In this document: positions 1 through 6,664 of the stretch, one piece after another
How positions within the stretch are numbered: the stretch's first letter is position 1
Layout: each line of letters begins with the position of its first letter
NCBI GenBank assembly: GCA_003141795.1
Contig: PLNO01000210.1
Location: 1 to 11,832, forward strand
Direction: 5' to 3'
Length of the DNA: 11,832 bases
Origin: Spirochaetaceae bacterium
GTDB lineage: Bacteria > Spirochaetota > Spirochaetia > SZUA-6 > Fen-1364
Program-made: the position numbers and the translations under genes
The notes under the pieces: model-generated
Told to the model about the DNA's origin: nothing
What the model saw: only the letters and a program-made list of their open reading frames with translations
Database searches by the model: none

Positions 1-465
1 GTCGCGCTTCAGCGCGGGACGACCTACATCTGGGAGGAGATCCGAAGGAGCTCGGGCCTCGATGAGCTCACAGGGCTGCTCGACTCGCTTCTGGACAGCG
101 CATCCGAGTGCCGCTCCGAGCAGGAGACCCACCCCCGGCGGATCCTTTCGATCCAACGCCACGTCAGGACGAGCTTCGCGGACCCGAACCTCACGCTGCA
201 GGGGATTGCGGAGCGCGCGGGTCTGAGCCGAACGTACTTGAGCGCGCTGTTCAAAGCCGTCACGGGGACGAACCTGACCGAATACATCACGCAAATCCGC
301 ATCGACCGCGCAAAGGAGCTCCTGCGCGCGGGGACGCTGCGCACGAACGAGATCAGTTCCCGGGTGGGCTACCAGGATGCCAACTATTTCTCGGCGCTGT
401 TCAAGAAGCACGTTGGCTGCACGCCGACCGAGTTCCGTGACTCCGTCCCCCGGACTCGGCCATGA
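1..465 (+). CDS. AraC-type response regulator (YesN-like), C-terminal part; 5' end outside window
   Basis: DNA-binding half of an AraC/XylS-family transcription factor; 154 residues are visible and the reading frame is open from base 1. Two helix-turn-helix units are readable in the visible fragment. The first lies around residues 65-108 (LTLQGIAERAGLSRTYLSAL, then the linker helix region IRIDRAKELL). The second is at about 114-145 (TNEISSRVGYQDANYFSALF, then KHVGCTPTEFR), matching the conserved AraC signature GY.D.NYFS..FKK..G.TP..FR. The stop overlaps the next gene's start as ATGA at 462-465, so translation of the two is probably coupled. Because the partner is a YesM-type kinase, an N-terminal receiver domain with a phospho-acceptor Asp is expected upstream, but it is not in view. 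Its targets are probably this locus and the transporter operon. A stand-alone AraC regulator without a receiver domain remains possible. Confidence 0.93.
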   Translation, partial: VALQRGTTYIWEEIRRSSGLDELTGLLDSLLDSASECRSEQETHPRRILSIQRHVRTSFADPNLTLQGIAERAGLSRTYLSALFKAVTGTNLTEYITQIRIDRAKELLRAGTLRTNEISSRVGYQDANYFSALFKKHVGCTPTEFRDSVPRTRP

Positions 466-2288
466 ACCTCCACGCCTTCCGTGATTTCAGCATACGTCGC
501 AAGCTCTTCGTGAGCTATTTCCTCTTCGTCGCGCTATCCCTCTGCCTTTTCCTCGCCGTCAACACGGTGCTCTCCGTGCGGCAGAACGAGACGCAGACCC
601 TGCGCTCCGCCGAGCACGTCTTCGGTCAGACCAGGGATTACCTGCAATTCAAAACGGAATCCGTCCGCAATCTGCTCTACCTTCTGGGCACGAACCAGTC
701 CCTGCAGGAGATATTCGAGCGAAGGTCGGGCTACTACACGCAGGAGATCGGGCGCTGGCCCATCGACTCGCAAGCGCTGGAGAAGCTCCTCTACCCCACC
801 AGCGTCAACCCCGACGTCGCAGGCATCCGCTTCTACATGAGGTACAGCCTGGCCTCGGTCTACCGCAATGACAGGTTCATCCCCTTCTCCGCGGTGGCCG
901 GGCGGTCATGGTTCCGCCACCTGCTCGCCGACAACAGGCGCACGTGGTGGTTCGTCGACGAAGAGCAGGGAAGCCCTGCGGGGCGCTCCTTCGTGCGCGT
1001 GGCCCGCAGTGTCTTCAGCAGCCAGGACATCAACGAGCTCACCGGCATCATCCAGTTCGATATTCCCGAGCAGGTGTTGCGCGCAACGCTGGGAAATGCC
1101 CTCCTCACCGAATCGACGGCGGTGCTGCTCCTCAACGAGCAGGGCCAGACGGTAAGCTCGGCCGGGGTCGTTTCGCTCAAGCGGGACGGTGAGCTCTGGC
1201 GGAAGGCCTCGGCGCGCAGTTCGGTCGGCCCGGGCGGGGTTTCGTGGAGCACGGTTTCGCTTCCCGGCGCGGGGGCCTTCCTCGTCGGCACGCAGGGTAT
1301 CGAGAACTCGGACTGGACGCTCCTCCTCGTCGTGCCCTATCGGGACATCGTGCGGCTGAGCTCCCGACCCCTGCGTCAGATGCTCCTCGTGCTCCTCCTC
1401 ATCATCCCGTTGAGCATGCTCTTCGCCCTCGTCGTGTCCCGCTCCGCGACACGGCGGTTCCAGGACCTCATGGCGGGCATGAAAAAAGTGGTCAACGGCG
1501 ATTTCTCCGTCACGCTCCGGCCGCAGAACAGGGACGAGATCGGCCAGCTTACCGAGAGCTTCAACATCATGATCTCCGAGATCGAGCAGCTCGTCGACGA
1601 GAAGTACCGCCTGGGAAAAGAGGTGAAGCAGCTCGAGCTCAAGGCGCTGCAGGCACAGATCAATCCCCATTTCCTCTACAACACCCTCGACCTGATCAAC
1701 TGGATGTCGCTGAAATACGAGGCGGAGGAGATACGGGCGGTGGTCAACGCTCTGTCGCGCTTCTACAAGCTGAGCCTTGGCCGCGGGGAAGACACGGTGA
1801 GGCTCCGCGACGAGATCGAGCACGCCCGCGCGTACGTCCAGATCCAGAACATGCGCTACGAGGACTCCATACGCCTGGAGGTCGACGTGCCGGAGGAGCT
1901 GCTGGACTGCCCGATCCTCAAGCTCGTCGCACAGCCGCTCGTCGAGAACGCCATCCTGCACGGGATCATGCTGAAGCCCGACGAGAAGGGGACCATCCGG
2001 ATCAGCGCCGCCCTGGACGGCCCCGCGCTCGTGGTCTCCGTCGAGGATGACGGGGCCGGCATGTCGGAGGAGACGCTCCGGAGCGTCATGTCGGGAACGC
2101 TGCAATCCGCCGATCACCACGGCTACGGCGTGCGCAACATCCACGAAAGGCTCTTTCTGAACTACGGGGAAGGCTACGGCCTCGTCTTCGCGAGCGCGCC
2201 GGGCGCGGGAACCCGCGTCGAGATCCGGGTCCCGGCGGTCACTCCCCTCACCAGCAAGGAGGAAAAGCATGAGCGATCTCTGGGTTGA
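462..2288 (+). CDS. YesM-like sensor histidine kinase (His_kinase/HATPase_c family)
   Basis: Membrane sensor kinase of 608 residues that should autophosphorylate and pass phosphate to the AraC-type regulator encoded just upstream. Transmembrane segment 1 is at about residues 15-38. An extracytoplasmic sensor region of about 260 residues follows (cache-like by position and length, not proven), then transmembrane segment 2 at about 305-327. A HAMP linker spans about 328-380 (RRFQDLMAGMKKVVNGDFSV, then RDEIGQLTESFNIM). The coiled-coil linker leads into the histidine box QAQINPHFLYNTLD with phospho-acceptor His403, typical of the PF06580 class. The ATPase domain shows an N box (PLVENAILH, Asn496), a G1 box (DDGAG, 529-533), a G2 box (GYGVRN, 554-559) and a G3 box (GAGT, 581-584). 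All key residues are present, so it looks active. The start is fixed by the ATGA overlap with the regulator. The 3' end overlaps the GH35 gene by 20 nt. The ligand is unknown; a sugar, or a binding protein carrying it, is inferred from context. Confidence 0.95.
   Translation: MNLHAFRDFSIRRKLFVSYFLFVALSLCLFLAVNTVLSVRQNETQTLRSAEHVFGQTRDYLQFKTESVRNLLYLLGTNQSLQEIFERRSGYYTQEIGRWPIDSQALEKLLYPTSVNPDVAGIRFYMRYSLASVYRNDRFIPFSAVAGRSWFRHLLADNRRTWWFVDEEQGSPAGRSFVRVARSVFSSQDINELTGIIQFDIPEQVLRATLGNALLTESTAVLLLNEQGQTVSSAGVVSLKRDGELWRKASARSSVGPGGVSWSTVSLPGAGAFLVGTQGIENSDWTLLLVVPYRDIVRLSSRPLRQMLLVLLLIIPLSMLFALVVSRSATRRFQDLMAGMKKVVNGDFSVTLRPQNRDEIGQLTESFNIMISEIEQLVDEKYRLGKEVKQLELKALQAQINPHFLYNTLDLINWMSLKYEAEEIRAVVNALSRFYKLSLGRGEDTVRLRDEIEHARAYVQIQNMRYEDSIRLEVDVPEELLDCPILKLVAQPLVENAILHGIMLKPDEKGTIRISAALDGPALVVSVEDDGAGMSEETLRSVMSGTLQSADHHGYGVRNIHERLFLNYGEGYGLVFASAPGAGTRVEIRVPAVTPLTSKEEKHERSLG
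2256..2262 (+). promoter_or_regulatory. Shine-Dalgarno site for the GH35 gene, inside the kinase gene
   Basis: AAGGAGG lies within the last codons of the kinase gene, 6 nt before the ATG at 2269. This strong site fixes the GH35 start and explains how the enzyme is translated despite the 20-nt out-of-frame overlap. It puts the glycosidase in the same transcript as the two-component genes. Confidence 0.8.
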
Positions 2289-4611
2289 CCTGCCGGCGAC
2301 GGACGTGCCGGTGCGCCCCGCGCTCCCGCGGCTGGGCGGACGAAACCCTCAGGGGGACACGATCGGTGTGACAACTGCGTCCTTGACCTGGAACGGCGCT
2401 CCCTGGCTTCCCGTCGCGGGAGAGATCCACTTCGCGCGCCTCCCGCGGGAGCGCTGGAAGGACAGCCTGCTCGCGATGAAGGCGGGGGGAGTCGACATCG
2501 CCTCGCTATACGTGTTTTGGATCCACCATGAGGAGGAGCAGGGAGTTTTCGATTGGTCGGGGAACAGGGACTTGCGGGGCTTCATCGCGGCGTGCGCCGA
2601 GACGGGGATGCTCGCCATCGTGCGCATCGGGCCGTTCTGCCACGGGGAGGTGAGGAACGGTGGTCTTCCCGACTGGCTCTACGGCCGCCCCTTCCGGGTG
2701 AGGTCCAATGACGAGCCGTATCTGGGGTTCGTGCGGCGCCTGTACGGTGAGATCGGTCGGCAGCTTGCGGGGCTGTACTTCAAGGACGCCGGACCCGTCA
2801 TCGGAATCCAGCTTGAAAACGAGCTCTTCCACGCCGGCGCGCCCTGGGAGACGACCCCGCGGCTGTGTATGGAGTACGTGCCCGCGGGATTCGACGGGGT
2901 GGACCACCTGCGCAGGCTGAAGGCCATGGCGTTGGAAGCGGGAATGGTGGTGCCGCTGTACACGGTGACGGGATGGGGAGGTGCTGCGATCCTCCCGGGG
3001 GAAACGCTCCCCCTGTACGGCGGCTACGCCTACTGCCCCTGGAACGTGACGCCCAACCGGCCCGAGCATGCACCGACGGGGGAATACGTGTTCAGGGACT
3101 TTCACGCATCAGGGGTTTCCTACGGCATCTTCGATCCCCCCTATGATCCCTCGGCCCTCCCCTTCGCCTGCTGCGAGCTGGGCGGCGGCATGCAGTCGTG
3201 GTACGGGTACAGGTTCGCCGTGGAGCCGCAGAGCGCGGAGGCTATGGCGCTCGTGAAGATCGCCGGTGGCTGCAGCCTCCTCGGCTATTACATGTACCAC
3301 GGCGGCTCCAACCCCGTCGGAAGGCACGCGTTCCTCAACGAGCACGTGACGCCGCGGATCTCCTACGATTTCCAGGCCCCGGTCGGAGAGTTCGGCCAGG
3401 TCCGCGAATCGGCCCGACGCCTGCGCAGGCTCCACCTCTTCCTGCAGAGCTTCGGCCGGCGCATGGTCGCCATGCGGACGCTGCTCCCGGAGGGAGCGGC
3501 TGCAATCGCAGCCACCGACACGGAGACGCTGCGCTACGCGGCCCGGGCAGGGGGGGAGGAAGGCTTCCTCTTCCTCTGCAACTACCAGGACCATGTGGCG
3601 ATGAAGGACCATCACGACGTCGCCTTCCGACTGCCACTTTCCGATGGTGAGCTGCGTCTTCCCCGTACAGGGGGGCTCACCGTGCGCCGCGAAGACAGCG
3701 CGATCCTCCCGTTCAACCTCGCCATCGCCGATCTTCGATTGATCGGAGCGACGACCCAGCCGCTCGCCCGTATCGACGTCGACGGAACCCTCCATTATTT
3801 CTTCTTCGCGCATGACGGCATGCGGGCCGAGTATTGCTGGGATCGAAACACTCTCGCCGAAGCCCCCGGTGGGGACGCGGAAAGCACCTTCGAGGGCAGC
3901 CGTCTCTGGCTCTGGCCGACCACGGGCCTGGGCTCGCCGATGACGCTCCGAAGCGCCTCCGGGCGCAGGATCGCGGTCCATACGCTCTCCGAAGCGGAAT
4001 CCCTCGGCTGCCATCGCCTCACGGCGTGGGGGCGCGAAAGGCTCGTGATCGCGGATTGCGACCTCCACGAGGATGCCGGCCGCATAGTGCTCACCCACCG
4101 GGGAGCGGAGGCGCGGAGCCTTTCGATGGAGGTGTTCCCGCGCATGACGGCCAGGCTTGCAATCGATTCCGGAGCGCTCTCCATAGACCAGAAGCCGCAG
4201 AGCACAAGGGTACGAGTCGATCTGCCCGGCCGTGCGACCCCGATCGCCGTCTCCCACACGGCGGCGGGTCCGGTCGAGGTCAGGGTGCCGCGCTCGTCGT
4301 TCGAGGGCGTGCATGAGCTCCTTCTCTGCGTCGACTATGACGGGGATATGGGCAACGCCTTCATCGACGGCGCGCTCGTCGCCGACAACTTCGCCAACGG
4401 TCGCGAATGGGAGATCGGCCTGTCGGGGCTCCAGTCGCGATTGAACGACGCGCCCCTGTGCCTGCGCATCACGCCGCGGCGCGAGGGCAGCGTCGTCGTC
4501 AGCGAATCCGCCATGGCGATGAAGACCGAGCTCGTCGGCAAGGAGATCGCGGAGGTCCGCTCCGTGCGAGCCGAGCCCGTACGGGAGGTCCGCATCGCCG
4601 CCGCGGACTGA
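2269..4611 (+). CDS. GH35 family beta-galactosidase-like glycoside hydrolase, cytoplasmic
   Basis: Retaining glycosidase of 780 residues, expected to remove terminal beta-linked galactose (some GH35 members act on glucosamine) from oligosaccharides. The N-terminal TIM barrel runs from about residue 38 to 390. It opens with PVAGEIHFARLPRERWKDSL (48-67), then KAGGVDIASLYVFWIHHEEE and VRIGPFCHGEVRNGGLPDWL, all standard GH35 landmarks. The acid/base motif is IQLENEL with Glu185 as the likely proton donor. The likely nucleophile is Glu303 in CELGGGMQSWYG. The barrel end carries YYMYHGGSNPVG (340-351), also typical. The C-terminal ~390 residues are beta-rich accessory domains. There is no signal peptide, so it should act in the cytoplasm on imported substrate. 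The start at 2269 has a strong ribosome site 6 nt upstream. The exact linkage cleaved cannot be read from sequence. Family assignment is firm; galactose specificity is inferred. Confidence 0.93.
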   Translation: MSDLWVDLPATDVPVRPALPRLGGRNPQGDTIGVTTASLTWNGAPWLPVAGEIHFARLPRERWKDSLLAMKAGGVDIASLYVFWIHHEEEQGVFDWSGNRDLRGFIAACAETGMLAIVRIGPFCHGEVRNGGLPDWLYGRPFRVRSNDEPYLGFVRRLYGEIGRQLAGLYFKDAGPVIGIQLENELFHAGAPWETTPRLCMEYVPAGFDGVDHLRRLKAMALEAGMVVPLYTVTGWGGAAILPGETLPLYGGYAYCPWNVTPNRPEHAPTGEYVFRDFHASGVSYGIFDPPYDPSALPFACCELGGGMQSWYGYRFAVEPQSAEAMALVKIAGGCSLLGYYMYHGGSNPVGRHAFLNEHVTPRISYDFQAPVGEFGQVRESARRLRRLHLFLQSFGRRMVAMRTLLPEGAAAIAATDTETLRYAARAGGEEGFLFLCNYQDHVAMKDHHDVAFRLPLSDGELRLPRTGGLTVRREDSAILPFNLAIADLRLIGATTQPLARIDVDGTLHYFFFAHDGMRAEYCWDRNTLAEAPGGDAESTFEGSRLWLWPTTGLGSPMTLRSASGRRIAVHTLSEAESLGCHRLTAWGRERLVIADCDLHEDAGRIVLTHRGAEARSLSMEVFPRMTARLAIDSGALSIDQKPQSTRVRVDLPGRATPIAVSHTAAGPVEVRVPRSSFEGVHELLLCVDYDGDMGNAFIDGALVADNFANGREWEIGLSGLQSRLNDAPLCLRITPRREGSVVVSESAMAMKTELVGKEIAEVRSVRAEPVREVRIAAAD

Positions 4612-4618
4612 GATCCGC

Positions 4619-4641
4619 CGCTGATTCGGTCCCCTTCAGCG
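4619..4641 (+). other. Weak inverted repeat after the GH35 gene
   Basis: CGCTGA at 4619-4624 pairs with TCAGCG at 4636-4641 around an 11-nt loop, starting 8 nt after the GH35 stop. There is no T-run behind it, so it is not a convincing intrinsic terminator. It may be a chance repeat or a weak end signal. Apart from this and the promoter candidate, I see nothing else in the 172-bp gap before 4784. Confidence 0.25.
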
Positions 4642-4733
4642 ATCCAAGCTCGCTCGTTACCTCCTCCCCTCGCCTCATCGCCGAAAAGTGCACAAAATAG
4701 CCGATTTGTCTAAGAGGGAAAACTCGCATTGCA

Positions 4734-4742
4734 TGCTATAAG
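4734..4742 (+). promoter_or_regulatory. Candidate extended -10 promoter for the transporter operon
   Basis: TGCTATAAG fits the extended -10 consensus TGnTATAAT with one mismatch. It sits about 42 nt before the ATG at 4784, in the only AT-richer patch of this gap. No good -35 hexamer lies 16-18 nt upstream (TTGTCT at 4706-4711 is 25 nt away), which is compatible with an activator-dependent or extended -10 promoter. A short inverted repeat, TTGC at 4729-4732 and GCAA at 4742-4745, brackets the -10 element. This is where the upstream regulator could plausibly act, but no experimental support is visible. Confidence 0.45.
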
Positions 4743-4783
4743 CAACGGCGGTCGCCTGATTTCACGATCGACAGGAGCATGTA

Positions 4784-5422
4784 ATGAGAAAGATCCTTCG
4801 AGGTATGGTGGTTCTGGCGCTGTTCACGCTGGCCGCGGCCGGAGTGTACGCGGCCGATGCCAAACCGGGAACGCTGGTGTGCGTCGGGTTGTATTCGGAG
4901 ACATCCGACGGCTCGGTCAGCTCCAGGGTGGGCACCGGCCAGTGGATCGTGGTCAAGGTGGGCGACATCATCCCCGCCAACGCCGAGATCCGCATCAACG
5001 TGGAACGGGACTGGATAGAGGTCACGCCGGCCAACAATCCCAACGCAGTGTACGAGATCGACGAGCCGGACTCGGGAGAGCTCGTCAAGAAGGTGCCCGA
5101 CATTCTCAAAGGGAAGCCCAAGCTCGTGAGCTTCCCCAAGCCGAAGGGTGCCACCCCCGACCCGAAGTACAAGGACAAGCTGGTCGTCATGCAGTACCTC
5201 GGGCGGCAGGTCTACGTCACCGCCGACGGGGACGAGAACGACCTCAAGTACGGTGACGTGCTGGACCTCAAGGGGAAGGTACAGATCATCGCCATCAACA
5301 ACACGATCAATCTCGTGAACGCGGCCGGCAAGATCACGCAAGTCATCGGTCCGCTGAAGTTCGACGTCGAACAGGTGCTCACCAACAAGAAGCTCTACAA
5401 ATATCTGAATGTCCCCAAATGA
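4784..5422 (+). CDS. Exported protein of unknown function with two FecR-like repeat halves
   Basis: I do not recognise a named family for the full 212-residue protein. It has a clear Sec signal peptide (MRKILRG, then a hydrophobic stretch, with probable cleavage after VYA at residue 23). There is no lipobox cysteine, so a soluble periplasmic or surface protein is expected. The mature part appears duplicated. KVGDIIPANAEIRINVERDW at 58-77 matches KYGDVLDLKGKVQIIAINNT at 155-174, and each copy is followed by a further strand and a Lys-rich tail (ELVKKVPDILKGK; DVEQVLTNKKL). The second copy reads like a FecR-type beta module (V.VTADG...LKYGDVL...I....N.I.LVNAAGK...I.GP). Start choice: ATG with ACAGGAG 6 nt upstream. 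It is the first gene after the candidate promoter and lies just upstream of the binding-protein gene, so a role in sugar sensing, binding or envelope anchoring is possible but speculative. Confidence 0.85.
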   Translation: MRKILRGMVVLALFTLAAAGVYAADAKPGTLVCVGLYSETSDGSVSSRVGTGQWIVVKVGDIIPANAEIRINVERDWIEVTPANNPNAVYEIDEPDSGELVKKVPDILKGKPKLVSFPKPKGATPDPKYKDKLVVMQYLGRQVYVTADGDENDLKYGDVLDLKGKVQIIAINNTINLVNAAGKITQVIGPLKFDVEQVLTNKKLYKYLNVPK

Positions 5423-5517
5423 TCGGAACGAAGGAGGAAACTGGCAGGGAGAGAAGAAAGCACAGGAGAGAATCCGTCGAGCGGTGAGCTGGCGGGAAAC
5501 GGGAAACAGTATGAGGG

Positions 5518-5545
5518 TTTTCTCCGTCGAGAGAGGCGGAGAAAA
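5518..5545 (+). other. Stem-loop in the leader before the binding-protein gene
   Basis: TTTTCTCCG at 5518-5526 is perfectly complementary to CGGAGAAAA at 5537-5545, giving a 9-bp stem with a 10-nt loop. It lies in the purine-rich 157-bp gap between the FecR-like gene and the binding-protein gene, 34 nt before the ATG at 5580. It has no T-run on its 3' side, so it is more likely an RNA processing, stability or translation-control element than a terminator. Nothing else convincing is visible in this gap. Confidence 0.5.
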
Positions 5546-5564
5546 GAAACGCAAGAGTTCTTTC

Positions 5565-5572
5565 GGAGGAGG
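5565..5572 (+). promoter_or_regulatory. Strong Shine-Dalgarno site deciding the binding-protein start
   Basis: GGAGGAGG lies 7 nt before the ATG at 5580. The same reading frame is open further upstream to an ATG at 5409. This site together with the signal peptide beginning at 5580 shows that 5580 is the true start. Confidence 0.85.
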
Positions 5573-5579
5573 AATCTTG

Positions 5580-6554
5580 ATGAAGAGCTGGGGAAAAGTC
5601 CTTGCATTCGTGGCTGTGGCGATGATGGTGGTCTCCGTGGCCGCGATCGCCGCGCCCAAGACCTGGGTCGTGGGTTTCTCTCAGATCGGTTCTGAGAGCG
5701 AATGGCGAACCGCCGATACGATGTCCGTTCAGACCGCCATTGGCGAAGAACCGTCCCTCGTTCTGGTTTACTCCGATGCACAGCAGAAACAGGAGAACCA
5801 GATCAAGGCACTGCGCTCGTTCATCGCGCGCAAGGTCGACGTGATCCTGTTCACGGCGCTGGTCGAGACGGGCTACGGCCCCGTCCTGGCAGAGGCGCAG
5901 AAGGCGAAGATTCCCGTCATCATGATCGACAGGGACGTCGCCAAGGAAGACCAGAAGTACAGGCTGACGATCATGGGATCCGATTTCATCAAGGAAGGGG
6001 AGAAGGCAGGGCTCTGGCTCGCCAAGTACCTTAAGGACAAGGGCATCGATGACGGGACGACTCCGATCGACATCGCCGAGCTCCAGGGCACCACGGGCTC
6101 CGCTCCCGCCGTTGAAAGGGCCGAAGGCTTCCGGCACATCTCCAAGGACCATGCCAACTGGAACATCGCCCACTCGCAGGACGGTGACTTCACCTCTTCG
6201 CAGGGCAAGCAGGTCATGGAAGCGTTCCTGAAGGCCGACCCGAAGATCCAGGTCCTCTTTGCGCATAACGACCAGATGGCGCTCGGCGCGATCCAGGCCA
6301 TCAAGGAGGCTGGATTGCAGCCCGGCAAGGACATCACCATCGTCAGCATGGACGCGGTGAAGGGAATGTTCCAGGCCATCGTCGCCGGCGAGGCGAATGC
6401 CACCATCGAGTGCAACCCGCTGCTCGGGCCCCAGGCCGTGCAGGCCATCAAGGATCTCAGGGCAGGGAAGAAGCTCCCCGCCCGCATCTGGACGATTGAA
6501 AGCCAGTTCGACGCAATGAACGCCGAAGCGGCACTGCCGAGCCGCCAGTACTGA
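5580..6554 (+). CDS. ytfQ: YtfQ-like periplasmic sugar-binding protein of an ABC transporter
   Basis: Type I periplasmic binding protein (Peripla_BP_4 family) of 324 residues that captures a sugar and delivers it to the permeases encoded downstream. The signal peptide ends near AAIA at residues 21-24. There is no lipobox Cys, so it should be free in the periplasm. Motifs shared with E. coli YtfQ (galactofuranose binding), recalled from memory, are VGFSQIGSESEWR (31-43), DAQQKQENQIKALRSFIA (66-83), IPVIMIDRD (111-119), ELQGTTGSAPAVER (167-180), SQDGDFTSSQGKQVMEAF (199-216), FAHND (227-231), the IKEAGLQPGKDI segment and CNPLLGP. The hinge and likely ligand residues Arg43, Asp117/Arg118, Asn230/Asp231 and Asp258 are in place. 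The start was chosen for the ribosome site and signal peptide. A 110-bp spacer with a palindrome separates it from the ATPase gene. Substrate is probably galactose in furanose form or a related monosaccharide; a different pentose or hexose cannot be excluded. Confidence 0.94.
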   Translation: MKSWGKVLAFVAVAMMVVSVAAIAAPKTWVVGFSQIGSESEWRTADTMSVQTAIGEEPSLVLVYSDAQQKQENQIKALRSFIARKVDVILFTALVETGYGPVLAEAQKAKIPVIMIDRDVAKEDQKYRLTIMGSDFIKEGEKAGLWLAKYLKDKGIDDGTTPIDIAELQGTTGSAPAVERAEGFRHISKDHANWNIAHSQDGDFTSSQGKQVMEAFLKADPKIQVLFAHNDQMALGAIQAIKEAGLQPGKDITIVSMDAVKGMFQAIVAGEANATIECNPLLGPQAVQAIKDLRAGKKLPARIWTIESQFDAMNAEAALPSRQY

Positions 6555-6586
6555 TCGCAGTTTCGGCTTTTCTGTTCGGTGAACGA

Positions 6587-6614
6587 GAGGCCATCCCGGA
6601 TCCGGGATGGCCTC
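6587..6614 (+). repeat. Perfect 28-bp palindrome between binding-protein and ATPase genes
   Basis: GAGGCCATCCCGGA at 6587-6600 is immediately followed by its exact reverse complement at 6601-6614. As RNA it would form a very stable GC-rich hairpin of about 12 bp with a small GATC loop. There is no T-run after it, so it is not a classic complete terminator. Its position 32 nt after the binding-protein stop is where many transporter operons carry a hairpin that protects the binding-protein mRNA and limits readthrough. That would give excess binding protein over ATPase. A DNA-binding-protein operator is the alternative. Confidence 0.85.
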
Positions 6615-6649
6615 GATGTACGGTCCGCTGATACGCCGATCACGACACA

Positions 6650-6657
6650 GGAGGAGG
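6650..6657 (+). promoter_or_regulatory. Shine-Dalgarno site deciding the ATPase start
   Basis: GGAGGAGG lies 7 nt before the ATG at 6665 but only 1 nt before the in-frame GTG at 6659, so 6665 is the preferred start. The site is identical to the one before the binding-protein gene. Confidence 0.8.
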
Positions 6658-6664
6658 CGTGAGA

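Noticed and set aside
906..2270. 454-codon open frame on the minus strand across the kinase gene
   Set aside because: Low-complexity Asp/Arg/Glu/Val-rich translation without family motifs. It is antisense to a gene with all kinase boxes and is expected from high G+C at third codon positions.
3109..4314. 401-codon open frame on the minus strand across the GH35 gene
   Set aside because: Arg/Glu/Gly-rich, no recognisable domain, fully antisense to a well-supported enzyme gene.
4619..4641. Intrinsic terminator after the GH35 gene
   Set aside because: Only a 6-bp stem with an 11-nt loop and no T-run; kept only as a weak inverted repeat.
5409..5579. Upstream in-frame extension of the binding-protein gene to an ATG at 5409
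   Set aside because: The extension is Arg/Lys/Gly-rich, overlaps the end of the preceding gene and would bury the signal peptide. A strong ribosome site and a typical signal peptide start at 5580.
6659..6664. GTG start for the ATPase gene at 6659
   Set aside because: It lies 1 nt after the ribosome site, too close for initiation; the ATG at 6665 has ideal 7-nt spacing.
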